From assembly GCA_019358855.1 (NCBI GenBank), contig JAHHII010000004.1:372001-436000 (forward strand): a DNA stretch of 64,000 nt, read 5' to 3'. The stretch's first letter is position 1; each line of letters starts with the position of its first letter. The notes below the pieces were generated by a model. The model was not told the DNA's origin and did not search any database. It worked only from the letters and a program-made list of their open reading frames with translations. This document shows positions 44,185 through 54,069 of this stretch, piece by piece. A program made the position numbers and the translations under genes. This DNA comes from Timaviella obliquedivisa GSE-PSE-MK23-08B. GTDB lineage: Bacteria > Cyanobacteriota > Cyanobacteriia > Elainellales > Elainellaceae.

Positions 44185-46641
44185 TTAACTTCTCAAATCC
44201 ACACTAAACTTTTCAACCAATGCATCCCGAACCTTCTTGTGAATCGGCTCTACGTCTTCATCCTTGAGGGTGCGATCGCCCGTCCGATATACTAACCGGA
44301 ACGCCAAACTTCGTTTCCCTTCGGGCACATTCTCTCCCAAATATTCATCAAACAATGTCACAGACTCTAGCAACGTTCCACCCGCCTTCTTAATGGTTCG
44401 CTCTAGCTCTGCCACGGAAATTTTGACCGAGGCAAAAAAGGCAATATCCCGATCAGAAGCCGGGTAAGGAGAATACACCTGAAAAATCGGAGTGATCTGC
44501 TCGTCCTGATCGAGGCGATCGAACATCACATCTAGATCTAGTTCAAAGACATACACTTCATCAGGTAGCCCTCGCTCTTGCCGTAGCTGAGGATGGATTT
44601 GCCCAAAGGTGCCCAAGCGATCGCCCTGCACCCACAGCGAAGCCGTCCGACCCGGATGAAGCGAAGTATCCCGGCGATCGGGCTGATATTCTACTCCTAG
44701 TCCCAGCCTCTGAAAGGCACTTTCCAGCCGACCTTTTGCCTCAAACCAACTCATCGGCTGCTCCCGTCCACTTTGCGTCCAAAGCCCCTGCTTAGCATCA
44801 CCGCCCATAATTCCTGCCACCTTATCGGCTTCAGCCAGTCCTTCCTCATCGCGCCAGAACACGCGCCCAATTTCAAAGGCATTCAATGCCCCATTGCCCT
44901 GCTCTAAGTTGTACTGAAACGCATCGATCAAACCGGGTACTAACTCAGTGCGAAGTGCCGAATACTCAGCCAGCAAAGGATTAGCCAGGGAGACTTGATC
45001 CTGAGACTCTGCCTTAACCAAAGAATAATGAATCACTTCTGTTAGCCCTACCGCCTGAAATGCTGCCTGAATTTTACGGCTCAAGGCTTGTTCAACAGAG
45101 AGAAACCCTGGCTCAGTTTTGCTGGGCAGCGTATCGCAAAACTTATTGAATCCATAAAGCCGCGCCACTTCTTCAATTAAATCAATCTCGCGCTCCAAGT
45201 CTCGGTAGCGGTAAGGCGGCACTGTGACCGACCAAACTCCAGGTTTGCTAGGGGTAAGCTGGCAGCCTAAAGCAGTTAAGGTTCGTTCTACGTCTGCTGC
45301 CTGTAAATCAGCAACTTCTGATTCTTCCTCGTCGTTTGTTGTGAGATTAATCGGTCCCAAAACTTGATTCACTCGCTCTAAACGCAGATCAATAGTGCGT
45401 ACTGTTTCGGTTTGTCCTGGGCGATTGTCAGTAACGGCTTGCGTTCCAATTATTCCGCCCGCCAGTTCAAGAATTAGCCCCAACGCGCGCTGACAGGCAA
45501 TCCCAACGGCTGCTTGGTTCACCCCTCGCTCGTAGCGGGTCGAAGCTTCTGTGCGAATGCCCTGCGATCGCGCCGATCGTCGGATTGCCACAGGGTCAAA
45601 AATTGCTGCCTCCAGTATCAGGTTTTGGGTCTCTGCGGAGACCTCGGTGGATTCGCCACCCATTACGCCTGCTAGTGCCACAGGCTGATCATTGGCTGTA
45701 ATTACCAAAGTTTGTTCTTGCAGAGTTCGCTTTTGGCTATCGAGAGTGGTCAAGGTTTCGCTAAGGTCAGCAAAGCGAACGCCCATGTTCAGGGAGGGTG
45801 CACTGGATGGAATGAGGGCCTGAAGGCGATCGCGATCAAACGCATGAAGGGGCTGCCCCCACTCCAGCAGCACGTAGTTTGTCACGTCTACCACATTATT
45901 GATAGGACGCGTGCCTGCTGCCTGCAATCGTCGCTGTAGCCACAGGGGTGAGGGTGCAATTTTTATCCCAGCGATCGCCGTTCCGATATAAATTGGACAA
46001 GCCTGAGTCTCGGTAATCCGAATCGTTAAATCTCCAGATTGCTGGGTCGCGATCGCTGCGGGTTCTGGCAACCTCAACGCTGCCCCAGTAATTGCCGCCA
46101 CTTCCCGCGCAATGCCGACCATGCTGAGGGCATCTGCTCGGTTTGCTGTTGAGGTCAAATCCAACACTACATCATCAAGTCCTAGAAGCGATCGGGCATC
46201 GGTTCCAACCCGCAAATTCTCTTCTGTAAAAATATGAATGCCTTCCGAATCCTTTGTTAATCCTACTTCTGCCAACGAGCAAATCATTCCTTCTGAGGGC
46301 ACGTCTCGCAACTTCCGAGGCTTAATCTTGAGATCTACAATTGGTAAATAGCTACCTAAAGTCGCCACTGGCACATAGATGTCTGCCCGCACATTTGCGG
46401 CTCCGCAAACAATGGTCGAAGGCTCATTGCCGCCAATATCGACCGTACAAACGCTGAGCTTGTCGGCATTGGGGTGAGGCTCACGCGTTAACACTTTGCC
46501 AACGACCACGCCCTCTGCCCACGTCCGCCGATCTTCAATCTCTTCGACCTCAAACCCAGCCATGGTCAACGCTTCTGCCAATTCCTCTGGGGTCATGGTG
46601 ATATCGACGAGTTCCCGTAACCAATTCAAAGAGATCCGCAT
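44185..46641 (-). CDS. pheT: Phenylalanyl-tRNA synthetase beta subunit
   Basis: The large subunit of PheRS. Visible are the N-terminal [20 protein letters not shown], the tRNA-binding OB region ([20 protein letters not shown]), the B3/B4 editing region ([20 protein letters not shown]), the B5 domain and the C-terminal anticodon-binding fold ending [15 protein letters not shown]. 818 residues is full length. The alpha subunit is not in the window. Confidence 0.97.
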   Translation of the reverse strand: MRISLNWLRELVDITMTPEELAEALTMAGFEVEEIEDRRTWAEGVVVGKVLTREPHPNADKLSVCTVDIGGNEPSTIVCGAANVRADIYVPVATLGSYLPIVDLKIKPRKLRDVPSEGMICSLAEVGLTKDSEGIHIFTEENLRVGTDARSLLGLDDVVLDLTSTANRADALSMVGIAREVAAITGAALRLPEPAAIATQQSGDLTIRITETQACPIYIGTAIAGIKIAPSPLWLQRRLQAAGTRPINNVVDVTNYVLLEWGQPLHAFDRDRLQALIPSSAPSLNMGVRFADLSETLTTLDSQKRTLQEQTLVITANDQPVALAGVMGGESTEVSAETQNLILEAAIFDPVAIRRSARSQGIRTEASTRYERGVNQAAVGIACQRALGLILELAGGIIGTQAVTDNRPGQTETVRTIDLRLERVNQVLGPINLTTNDEEESEVADLQAADVERTLTALGCQLTPSKPGVWSVTVPPYRYRDLEREIDLIEEVARLYGFNKFCDTLPSKTEPGFLSVEQALSRKIQAAFQAVGLTEVIHYSLVKAESQDQVSLANPLLAEYSALRTELVPGLIDAFQYNLEQGNGALNAFEIGRVFWRDEEGLAEADKVAGIMGGDAKQGLWTQSGREQPMSWFEAKGRLESAFQRLGLGVEYQPDRRDTSLHPGRTASLWVQGDRLGTFGQIHPQLRQERGLPDEVYVFELDLDVMFDRLDQDEQITPIFQVYSPYPASDRDIAFFASVKISVAELERTIKKAGGTLLESVTLFDEYLGENVPEGKRSLAFRLVYRTGDRTLKDEDVEPIHKKVRDALVEKFSVDLRS

Positions 46642-46787
46642 TGCGCCGCCTGAGAGTGGATATTCATAAGGATTAACCCAATAATTCTATCGGGGAATCG
46701 CTGTTTTAGGCGCTATTGTTTGCTGTAATGGCGATCGTTTACGGGAGTTTTAGGCGATCGTCCCGCTTCTATCGAATTCCTAGATCT

Positions 46788-46985
46788 CATTTTCCTAGGC
46801 GAATTCTTCGACGGCTAGTGATTTGAGTTAACCAATCTCTCAAAATTATTGCAATCCAATCATTCCTTTCGCTTTCTGGTGGCAATTCAACCAACTCTCC
46901 ATTAACTAAAGCGTCCTTCCATCTCAGCGCTGTAGGACAAATACTCTTCAAAAGTGGCGAATCTTGGTTTGGCTTGGGTTATGAC
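46788..46985 (-). pseudogene. Uma2-family remnant, frameshifted and truncated
   Basis: On the minus strand from 46985 one frame reads ITQAKPRFATFEEYLSYSAE MEGRF and hits a stop. Shifting frame at the TTTAGTTAATGG stretch restores VNGELVELPPESERNDWIAI, then ILRDWLTQIT, before a stop at 46788. This is the conserved N-terminal third of cyanobacterial Uma2 proteins. The start codon, reading frame and C-terminal catalytic part are lost. It abuts the tRNA-Arg gene, whose 3' end is 16 bp away. Confidence 0.7.
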
Positions 46986-47000
46986 AATTACCCTTTAATA

Positions 47001-47074
47001 CGCCCCAGACAGGACTCGAACCTGTGACCGTCTGCTTAGAAGGCAGATGCTCTATCCAACTGAGCTACTGGAGC
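47001..47074 (-). tRNA. tRNA-Arg (anticodon UCU)
   Basis: A 74-nt cloverleaf on the minus strand. The acceptor GCTCCAG pairs with CTGGGGC (one G-T pair), with discriminator G. The anticodon loop CTTCTAA gives anticodon TCT, flanked by TCTGC/GCAGA, and the T-loop is TTCGAGT. CCA is not encoded. It reads AGA codons. Confidence 0.97.
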
Positions 47075-47221
47075 CGACTTTTCCTGCTTCGTTATGCTAA
47101 GCCCCAAACGTGGGCAGACTAGTTGCAATATTGGCAGCTTTGCTGATCTTTCGTGCATCACTATAACATTACAACTGGCTAGTTTGCCCATCCCGCCAAA
47201 GAGGAGTCAGGTCGCCACACC

Positions 47222-47899
47222 ATGTTTATCTTAAAAAGGCAGGATGTCCAACTCTCCAGCATTCCACATCCCAAAAAGGATCAGCAGGTGCCGATTCTGA
47301 CCTATCAGGGACAAACTTTTCGCTTGATTAGCGTGTTCCAAGCTGCCCAGGAAGAGGAGGCAAAATCTTTTTGGCGAGACTTAACCGACAACCGGGGTAA
47401 AGCCTGTGTTCTGCTTGAAGAACCCGAGCGCTTTAGCATTTGGGGAAAAATTCACCTTGATCAATTAACTGCCGAAGCTGCACCAGAGCCTCAACCCCAA
47501 AAAGGAGAAGCTTCTCCCGCTTTTGTGCAAGCTTCCCTGCTATTGTTGCAATCGGTTTATATGGATATTGAAGATATGCTGGGCACTCGGCAACTCAATG
47601 TATTTCACAAAGAAATTACAACGGTCTTTCAGCAAGGTCGTTTTCCTCAAACCGAATCGATCGATGCAATTGACCAAATTCTTAAAGTAGATCCTCTGGA
47701 ATCTTTACAAGTGCCGCCCTGGCGAGAGCAGCACTTGGTGGCATTGTTGCAAGAGTTGCATCGGCTAGGAAAGCAGCACTTTGGTAACGCCAGCTTTACT
47801 CGACGGGTAATGGAATCTTTACAAGATATGCCATCTCACGATCGCAATCAGTTTTTAGGCTGGCTGAAGCGATCGCCTATGGGTAGCCTTTGGCAATAG
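47222..47899 (+). CDS. Conserved cyanobacterial protein, unknown function
   Basis: A soluble 225-residue protein beginning MFILKRQDVQLSSIPHPKKD. The N-terminal ~80 residues (QQVPILTYQGQTFRLISVF, then FWRDLTDNRGKACVLLEEPE) look like a small beta-rich domain. A helical C-terminal part ends RNQFLGWLKRSPMGSLW. I recall similar proteins in other cyanobacteria (a family named after a Nostoc punctiforme gene) but no function. A GC-rich spacer with AGGAG lies just upstream of the ATG. Confidence 0.75.
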   Translation: MFILKRQDVQLSSIPHPKKDQQVPILTYQGQTFRLISVFQAAQEEEAKSFWRDLTDNRGKACVLLEEPERFSIWGKIHLDQLTAEAAPEPQPQKGEASPAFVQASLLLLQSVYMDIEDMLGTRQLNVFHKEITTVFQQGRFPQTESIDAIDQILKVDPLESLQVPPWREQHLVALLQELHRLGKQHFGNASFTRRVMESLQDMPSHDRNQFLGWLKRSPMGSLWQ

Positions 47900-47995
47900 G
47901 CGCTGTTTCACCAATAGGCAAGGTTAGATTCGCTGACCAGTGGGCATGATAATGATGAGTTTTTGCCGTGTATTTCCTTTGTGAGGAACAGTCCT

Positions 47996-49096
47996 TTGAG
48001 CAACAAGTCTTCTACCCAATCTTTCCCATCCATTCAAACTGTTGTCTTGGTTGCAACCGCCTGGTCAGTCGTTGCCTTACTGTTTTTTCTTCTATTTAGC
48101 GCTGCCACACCCGATGAAGGTCGCCCAGTTTGGTATACAGTCACCACTTACGTTTTAGAAAATATGTCATTCCTAGGGGCAGGTTATCTATGCTTTCGGA
48201 ATTGGCGGAGTTCACAAATTGTCAGCGGCGGTCTGGTGTGGTTCTCTATTGGGATGGGCATGTTCTCATATTCGCTAGGCAACTTGCTATTGTCGTATTG
48301 GGAAATTGGGTTAGGCAATTCTCCTGAAGTATCACCAGGTGATCTCTTCTTTATTCTGACCTACTTATTTTTGGGCTTTGGTTTGTTTAAAGCGATTACC
48401 TCCAAACAGCTTAACTTAGCTCCCTTGCAATGGATAATTGTTGCAGGTATGGCTGCGGTTGGGATTATGATTGCAACTTTGTTTGCTCCTAGTTCAGCGA
48501 ATGCGGCAACTCCTCTAATAGTCGCTCAAGCCGCGTCATCATCTCAAAAGGCAGTTTCTCCGATCGCCTCTCCTCCATTACAGCCTTTTACTACACCGAC
48601 TGTATCACCCGCGATCGCCTCTCCCCTTCCTTCTGCCAGTGATGCTCCAGAACTTGTTATTCCAGAACCTGTTGTCCCGGAATCTGTTACTCCAGAATCT
48701 GTTATTCCAGAATCTGCTAGCCCACAGCCAGAGAAAACCGCTGAAGAAGTGCCAGCCTGGGCGATCGCACTTGAAAAACAGCTAGAACCCTTAGCCAGCA
48801 CAGTGGGTTGGCTCTACATTATTGGGGATGTCATTCTGGTGGTTATGGCAACCACGTTACTCTTAGCATTCTGGGGCGGACGGTTCTCGCTATCTTGGCG
48901 CTTCATTGCTGCTGCCTCTCTTTCTTACTACATTGCCGATCTGTGGTTCAACTACGCCACCCGATATATTACAAACTACGAAACTGGGGCATTGCCTGAA
49001 GTCTTTTGGATCTTTAGTGGCTGCTTGTTCGCCATTGGTGCAGCCCTAGAATTTGACTTGTCTACTCGTCGTCGTAGCGCCCGTAGAAGAGCCTAA
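47996..49096 (+). CDS. Multi-span membrane protein with a proline-rich linker
   Basis: About five hydrophobic segments precede a ~90-residue Pro/Ser/Glu-rich, low-complexity linker (PEPVVPESVTPESVIPES), followed by two more (LYIIGDVILVVMATTLLLAF and VFWIFSGCLFAIGAALEF). It ends in a basic tail (RRRSARRRA). No enzymatic domain is seen. The start is uncertain: TTG 47996 has GAGGA 8 nt upstream, while GTG 47981 and TTG 47963 are also in frame. The linker repeats (15-bp units) suggest slippage. Confidence 0.7.
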   Translation: MSNKSSTQSFPSIQTVVLVATAWSVVALLFFLLFSAATPDEGRPVWYTVTTYVLENMSFLGAGYLCFRNWRSSQIVSGGLVWFSIGMGMFSYSLGNLLLSYWEIGLGNSPEVSPGDLFFILTYLFLGFGLFKAITSKQLNLAPLQWIIVAGMAAVGIMIATLFAPSSANAATPLIVAQAASSSQKAVSPIASPPLQPFTTPTVSPAIASPLPSASDAPELVIPEPVVPESVTPESVIPESASPQPEKTAEEVPAWAIALEKQLEPLASTVGWLYIIGDVILVVMATTLLLAFWGGRFSLSWRFIAAASLSYYIADLWFNYATRYITNYETGALPEVFWIFSGCLFAIGAALEFDLSTRRRSARRRA

Positions 49097-49233
49097 AGGT
49101 TTCCCCACAAGTTCCTAAATCTGAGATAAAATCGTCAAGCCTGCTGAAGCAAAAGTTATGGTTTGCCATAAGCTGAGACGCTGCAAGCTCGTCATCTCAC
49201 GATTTAAGATCACTGGTCGAGGAATTTGTCGGT

Positions 49234-50247
49234 ATGGCTCCCCAAAAACTGTCTCAATCCGATAAGCAAGATATCCTCAACCTCTATCGACAAGTGTTAG
49301 AAGAATCTACCACTACTCTAGCGAGTCGATATAGCGTTAGCACCAGCACAATTAGCCGACTGTTGAAGCAAACTTTGCCGGAATCAGAGTATGAGGCGCT
49401 CATTCAGCAAAAGCGATCGGGAGCCTATAAAGGGCAGGCACAACCTGAGGAAAGTCTTACCATTCCTGGGATTGCTGCCCTAGTCTCGCCTGAGATTTTC
49501 AATGAGCCTGAGATTTTTAATGAGCCTGATGCTCTTACTAAACCAGAACCCTCGCCTCCCTCTGAAGTATTCACTCACGCTGCCTCTGAATTAGTTACCC
49601 ATTCCGAGCAGCCAGAACCCGCGCCAGAACCCTTTAAGAGCCGTGCGCCTGTCATTCGACGAAATCGCCAGGTTGTTGAAGAAGCAATGACAGAGGCTGC
49701 GTTGTCACCTTCTACTCAACTACCTACCCCAACAGAGGTAGACGAGTTCTCTGAGCCCTCTCGGTTTGAGAAACCCGTCAGCAAATCTCTGTTGCTGGCT
49801 AGTGAGGAATTTTCTGACCTAGATGATGAGCTAGACAGTGATTTAGATGACGACGATTTGGACGATGATGGATTAGACGACGATGAACTCACAGATGACA
49901 TGGGTTCATTTGGGACAATTCAGGTTGATAGTAAAGGGTTTGTCCAAGTTCAGCCCTTGGTCGAAAATGCGATTCCCAAAATTTGCTATGTCGTTGTCGA
50001 TCGCGCCTCTGAACTCATTACTCGTCCTCTGAAAGACTTTGCAGAGCTTGGGCAAATTCCTTTAGAGGAAATTCAAGAGAAAACATTACCGATTTTTGAC
50101 AATCATCGAATTGCCAAGCGCTTTATGCGACGAATGCAACGAGTGGTTAAGGTTCCTGATGGTAGGGTTTTTAGCAAAGTTAGACCTTATCTACAAGCCA
50201 AGGGAATTACTCGCCTTTTAATTGATGGGCAAGTTTACTCGCTGTGA
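49234..50247 (+). CDS. HTH-type protein with acidic linker and conserved C-terminal domain
   Basis: The N-terminal ~60 residues form a resolvase/Hin-type helix-turn-helix (LSQSDKQDILNLYRQVLEES, then SRYSVSTSTISRLLKQTLPE). A long variable Pro/Glu linker leads to an extremely acidic stretch (DDELDSDLDDDDLDDDGLDD) and a conserved ~100-residue C-terminal domain (IPKICYVVVDRASELITRPL, then HRIAKRFMRRMQRVVKVPDG). The HTH is usually a DNA-binding domain, but no transposase core is present, so this is more likely a cyanobacterial regulator or nucleoid-associated protein. Function unknown. Confidence 0.78.
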   Translation: MAPQKLSQSDKQDILNLYRQVLEESTTTLASRYSVSTSTISRLLKQTLPESEYEALIQQKRSGAYKGQAQPEESLTIPGIAALVSPEIFNEPEIFNEPDALTKPEPSPPSEVFTHAASELVTHSEQPEPAPEPFKSRAPVIRRNRQVVEEAMTEAALSPSTQLPTPTEVDEFSEPSRFEKPVSKSLLLASEEFSDLDDELDSDLDDDDLDDDGLDDDELTDDMGSFGTIQVDSKGFVQVQPLVENAIPKICYVVVDRASELITRPLKDFAELGQIPLEEIQEKTLPIFDNHRIAKRFMRRMQRVVKVPDGRVFSKVRPYLQAKGITRLLIDGQVYSL

Positions 50248-50405
50248 GGCTTATTGCTCCTCCTTTGCAGAGGGCAACTAGAATGCTCTTTTATGATCTT
50301 CATCTTAAAGTGTCCTGATCCTTTCATAAAGGAACTGTAAACAGAGAAGGATTCATTGCCTTGCAGTGTAATGTTTCGATGAATTAAACTCTTTGGACTA
50401 GGATC

Positions 50406-50636
50406 ATGCAAATTTTAATTGCCTTATACCTGCCGATCGCCTCCCTCATGCTCTGTATCTTTTTAGGGGGATTCCTAGCCGATCATTCTGCCTCTAAGGC
50501 AGATGTTATTTCGTGGGTAGCTGTATTTGTAGGATCTGTCTTTTTCCCGGTGGTCATTCCTATTGCTTTAATTGAGAGATTGCTGAGGGCTAACTTGCCT
50601 AAGCCAGTTCGATTTCTAGAATCTTCCCAGTATTAA
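50406..50636 (+). CDS. Small two-helix membrane protein
   Basis: A 76-residue protein with two hydrophobic segments (LIALYLPIASLMLCIFLGGF and WVAVFVGSVFFPVVIPIALI) and a short basic C-terminus. No family is recognised. It follows the HTH gene by 158 bp on the same strand. Confidence 0.6.
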   Translation: MQILIALYLPIASLMLCIFLGGFLADHSASKADVISWVAVFVGSVFFPVVIPIALIERLLRANLPKPVRFLESSQY

Positions 50637-50696
50637 CCCCACCGCGATCGCCCTCCCTACCGCGATCGTGCTGTTTACTGATTGCACTGGATTGCA

Positions 50697-51509
50697 CTAT
50701 TGACTATTCAGTAGCCTGCCAATTTGCATAGGATGTAACTGCTCAACATTGCTGAGAACGATCGCTGCACCTGCTTGCTTTAACTTGTCAGTGTAATCGG
50801 TTGCGTAGTCAGCAGATGCTTGCGCATGAGGTGGCAAAACGCCGACCCCAACCCATTGGCGATCGGGCTGTTGAGTGCGCGCTTGAGTGACTGTATACAT
50901 GTCTGCGACCGTATCTCCCACGTAGATTACGGGCAGAGAGTCAGGAGATAATTGGACGCGCTGCTTCGCAGATACCGCCAGGGTTGCCTGGAATAGCCCA
51001 GTGGGATTAGGCTTACCTGGTGCATCTTCCATTGCTACGAGGACGGGGGACTGCAACCCCAACCGTTTTTCCAGGACGTAGCGAGCCGACCCTTGTGTAG
51101 CGCCGCTAAAAAAGCCCCACAGAATTCCGGCTGCGGTGAGTTGCTGAAGGTAAGCCGATTGCAGTAACAACGGCTCCTGGGTAATGTAGCCGTTCCATTG
51201 GTCAGGATAATCTAGCTCCGTGCCCCGGTAACAGCGTTGGAAGTAATCTACGATCGCTTCATAATTGAGGTTAAGTTGCTCTCTAGATTGCCCTTGCCGC
51301 TCAAAGTGGCGATAGGTCAATTCTTGCGAGGCTTCCCAATCATTATTCCAAATACCTTCTTCTTTCAGTGCATCAATGTCAGCTTGACTAGGACGATATG
51401 CCCCCTGGGTAAATTTCTCGACGGTATCTGCCAAGGCTCGACGGTAAGAGTTACTAACGTCTCGGATGACACCATCAATATCAAAAATTACGATGACAAA
51501 ATTCTTCAC
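50697..51509 (-). CDS. HAD-superfamily hydrolase (TIGR01548 type)
   Basis: The phosphatase-fold protein begins VIFDIDGVIRDVSNSYRRAL (catalytic Asp pair), with a helical cap domain carrying IWNNDWEASQELTYRHFERQ. Motif II is in WGFFSGATQGSARY, with the downstream lysine in APGKPNPTGLF and acidic YVGDTVADMYT. This matches the cyanobacterial TIGR01548 group; substrate unknown. It starts at GTG 51509. Confidence 0.88.
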   Translation of the reverse strand: MKNFVIVIFDIDGVIRDVSNSYRRALADTVEKFTQGAYRPSQADIDALKEEGIWNNDWEASQELTYRHFERQGQSREQLNLNYEAIVDYFQRCYRGTELDYPDQWNGYITQEPLLLQSAYLQQLTAAGILWGFFSGATQGSARYVLEKRLGLQSPVLVAMEDAPGKPNPTGLFQATLAVSAKQRVQLSPDSLPVIYVGDTVADMYTVTQARTQQPDRQWVGVGVLPPHAQASADYATDYTDKLKQAGAAIVLSNVEQLHPMQIGRLLNSQ

Positions 51510-51614
51510 TGCCCCAACACTCCTCCTCAGGCGCTATCTTTTTCTTCAGATCTGTAGATACAATAAGGGATCGTTGTAAAGTTTGGGAACGCAACAGTCG
51601 TTCGGGAGGATTGT

Positions 51615-51914
51615 TTGACAAAGTTTATTCTAAAGGTTCTCTGGCTAGAACAGAATGTGGCATTGGCGGTTGATCAAATTGTGGGTAAAGGCACAAGTCC
51701 TTTGACTTCGTATTTCTTCTGGCCTCGGAATGATGCTTGGGAACAGTTGAAGTCTGAGCTAGAAGCCAAGCATTGGATTGCTGAGAGCGATCGCTTCGAG
51801 TTGCTCAACAAAGCGACTGAAGTCATCAACTTTTGGCAAGAAGAGGGTAAGCGTACCTCTATGAATGATGCCCAAGCCAGATTTCCTGAAGTTGCTTTTA
51901 CAGGAAGCAACTAG
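51615..51914 (+). CDS. Ribosomal protein PSRP-3/Ycf65
   Basis: A 99-residue protein: [60 protein letters not shown] and FPEVAF. This is the small-subunit protein PSRP-3 (Ycf65, cS23), found in cyanobacteria and plastids. It starts at TTG 51615 with GGGAGGA directly upstream. A palindromic repeat lies 60 bp behind it. Confidence 0.93.
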   Translation: MTKFILKVLWLEQNVALAVDQIVGKGTSPLTSYFFWPRNDAWEQLKSELEAKHWIAESDRFELLNKATEVINFWQEEGKRTSMNDAQARFPEVAFTGSN

Positions 51915-51974
51915 CAGATTTTTCTTGAGGCGGTTTGAGGGGATGTCTGCGAAGTCTAGATTACTATCCGATCC

Positions 51975-52052
51975 GCCCCCTGAATCCACCATTCTGGGGG
52001 ACTTTGAAGGAGGATTGGTGCGGAAGTCCCCCAGAATCGTGGGTTGGGGGGC
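51975..52052. repeat. Palindromic repeat, second family member (diverged)
   Basis: The left arm GCCCCCTGAATCCACCATTC begins at 51975, and the right arm (52026-52052) is its imperfect complement. The inner parts CTGGGGGACTTTGAA and GGAAGTCCCCCAGAAT match those of the copy at 17382-18618. This one carries no insertion. It lies between PSRP-3 and the convergent glycosyltransferase gene. Confidence 0.75.
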
Positions 52053-52117
52053 AAGTGTAAGAATCTTTGATACTTCTCAGACATCCTCTAATAGGGGCAG
52101 ATTAATTCTGTCCCTTT

Positions 52118-53128
52118 TTAATTAGTTTTAGATTCTATGACTTCTCGGACTCGGTAGATGGGGCGGTTTTGTGATTCGTGGTAGGTTCGCATTAGGAGTT
52201 CGCCGAGTAGACCAAAGCTGAAGAGTTGGACGCCCGTTAGGAACAAGACAACGGCAAGGATAAGTAAGGGGCGATCGCCAATGCTTTGTCCTAATCCCAG
52301 CTTCAAAAATGTTAGGTAGCCTCCTAACCCAGTTCCTAGCAATATTGCTAACAGTCCAAACAGCCCAAACACATGCATAGGGCGGGTCAAGAACTTCTTC
52401 ATAAAGAAGATGGTGAATAAATCCATCAATACCCGAAAGGTTCGTCCTAGCCCGTATTTACTACGTCCAAATTGACGAGCGTGATGAATGACAGGCATCT
52501 CAGCAATTTTTGCTCCTTCAATGTATGCCAGAGCAGGCAGGAAGCGATGCAGTTCACCATAGAGGTTCATGTCCATAACTAACTCAGAGCGATAGGCTTT
52601 GAGTGAGCAGCCGTAGTCGTGAATATTGACTCCGGTGACTTTGCCGATCAGCCAGTTGGCAATTTTAGAGGGGATGAGGCGGGTGAACATGTCGTCTTGC
52701 CGCTGCTTGCGCCAGCCGCTAACCATGTCGTAGCCTTCGTTGAGCTTCTCTAAGAGCAGCGGAATATCGCTGGGATCGTTTTGCAAATCGCCGTCTAGGG
52801 TGATGATGACTTGTCCCATGGCATGATGGAACCCGGCTGCCATAGCGGCGGTTTGTCCGTAGTTGCGGCGCAGTAAAACGGCGCGGAGGTCAGTGCGGTC
52901 TTGGGCAAGCTTTTTGAGAAGCTCGGCAGAGCCGTCTTTAGAGCCGTCGTCTACGCAGATGGTTTCGTAGGCAATGCGCTGGTCTTGGAGGGCTGTGGCG
53001 ATCGCCTCAACTAAGCGAGGAATACTTTCGACCTCGTTATAAACAGGCACCACGACCGAAACCTTAAACTGGACGGGGCGAAACCCAGATATTTCCTGTG
53101 ACCCTTGGGGCACGAACGACGTACTCAT
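52118..53128 (-). CDS. Family 2 glycosyltransferase (dolichyl-phosphate-mannose-synthase-like), membrane-anchored
   Basis: The GT-A domain has VVVPVYNEVESIPRLVEAI, VDDGSKDGS and ITLDGDLQNDPSDIP (DxD-like). Two C-terminal hydrophobic segments (VFGLFGLLAILLGTGLGGYL and LLILAVVLFLTGVQLFSFGL) anchor it. This plan is that of polyprenyl-phosphate glycosyltransferases, which make lipid-linked sugars for wall or glycolipid modification. 336 residues. It is the last gene of a minus-strand run and lies 29 bp behind the UPF0104 gene. Confidence 0.92.
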   Translation of the reverse strand: MSTSFVPQGSQEISGFRPVQFKVSVVVPVYNEVESIPRLVEAIATALQDQRIAYETICVDDGSKDGSAELLKKLAQDRTDLRAVLLRRNYGQTAAMAAGFHHAMGQVIITLDGDLQNDPSDIPLLLEKLNEGYDMVSGWRKQRQDDMFTRLIPSKIANWLIGKVTGVNIHDYGCSLKAYRSELVMDMNLYGELHRFLPALAYIEGAKIAEMPVIHHARQFGRSKYGLGRTFRVLMDLFTIFFMKKFLTRPMHVFGLFGLLAILLGTGLGGYLTFLKLGLGQSIGDRPLLILAVVLFLTGVQLFSFGLLGELLMRTYHESQNRPIYRVREVIESKTN

Positions 53129-53157
53129 AAGACTCGCCTTGTGAAACAGGCTCTATT

Positions 53158-54069
53158 CTACCGAGTTTTGACCCCCGCTAAACTTGCTCCACCGACTTCG
53201 GCAAGGATACTAATGATTCGGTAAAGCGCTACGCCGCCAATAAGGATGCCTGAAGAAATCTGGGAACCGAGCAGGGCGATCGTAGTGGCTTCAAATACAC
53301 CAATGCCTCCAGGTGCACCTGGCACCACCAGCCCTAGCACCCAGGCAAAACTAAATGCACTCAATATTGAGGAAATTTGAGTCGGAGCGATCGGGCTTAA
53401 TGCCAATAAGGTCAGCCAAAAACCTAGCCCGCGCAATGTCACAAATCCGGCTTCGCCTAGCAATGGCAGAATGGGATATTGCCGAATTTGAACGGGTGGT
53501 TGAAGTTGAGCAACCTGAACATCTTGAGGTTTTCCTTTGAGGCGGCTAGCAAGTTGAAGGAGCGAATTTAGAACTCTGGGATGAATGGCGATTAAGACGG
53601 CGCATAGACAGAGGAATTGAATAACACTGTTGGTGCGGTTGCCAGTGATGAGAGCGATCGCCAAGGCGGCGGCGGCCATGAGCAAGGATTCTAGCAATAC
53701 GCTTACGGTTGCTGCCCCGACGGAAAAACCAGCATTTTTAGCGGCAATGACTCTGCCATAAAAGTGCCAAACGTTGCCAGGAAGATATTTGGCGAGGTTG
53801 GTGGTGAGATAGACTCTAATGCTCCATAACCCTGAAGCGGGTTGATTGAGTTCGCGCAAGATCCAACTCCAAACCCAGCCTGACCAAATGTGAGCGAGGA
53901 GGGTGACGAGGAGGGCGATCGCCAGTTTAAGATATCCGGTTGCAGTGATCCGAATGGCAGCAACTTCTTGCCAGTTTTGGCGAATAGCACTCGCAATAAA
54001 AAAGATGGTTCCGCCCAAAATGATCCAGCGGAGGTAAGGCTTGAGGCGAGAGAGTTTGATGATAGCCAT
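53158..54069 (-). CDS. UPF0104/lysylphosphatidylglycerol-synthase-TM family protein
   Basis: A 303-residue protein with about seven to eight hydrophobic segments. Landmarks are the LTTNLAKYLPGNVWHFYGR motif and VLGLVVPGAPGGIGVFEATT, typical of this flippase-like family. In related systems such proteins move lipid-linked substrates and lie next to GT2 genes, as here. Its ATG overlaps the stop of the upstream PD-(D/E)XK gene (TAATG). Confidence 0.9.
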   Translation of the reverse strand: MAIIKLSRLKPYLRWIILGGTIFFIASAIRQNWQEVAAIRITATGYLKLAIALLVTLLAHIWSGWVWSWILRELNQPASGLWSIRVYLTTNLAKYLPGNVWHFYGRVIAAKNAGFSVGAATVSVLLESLLMAAAALAIALITGNRTNSVIQFLCLCAVLIAIHPRVLNSLLQLASRLKGKPQDVQVAQLQPPVQIRQYPILPLLGEAGFVTLRGLGFWLTLLALSPIAPTQISSILSAFSFAWVLGLVVPGAPGGIGVFEATTIALLGSQISSGILIGGVALYRIISILAEVGGASLAGVKTR

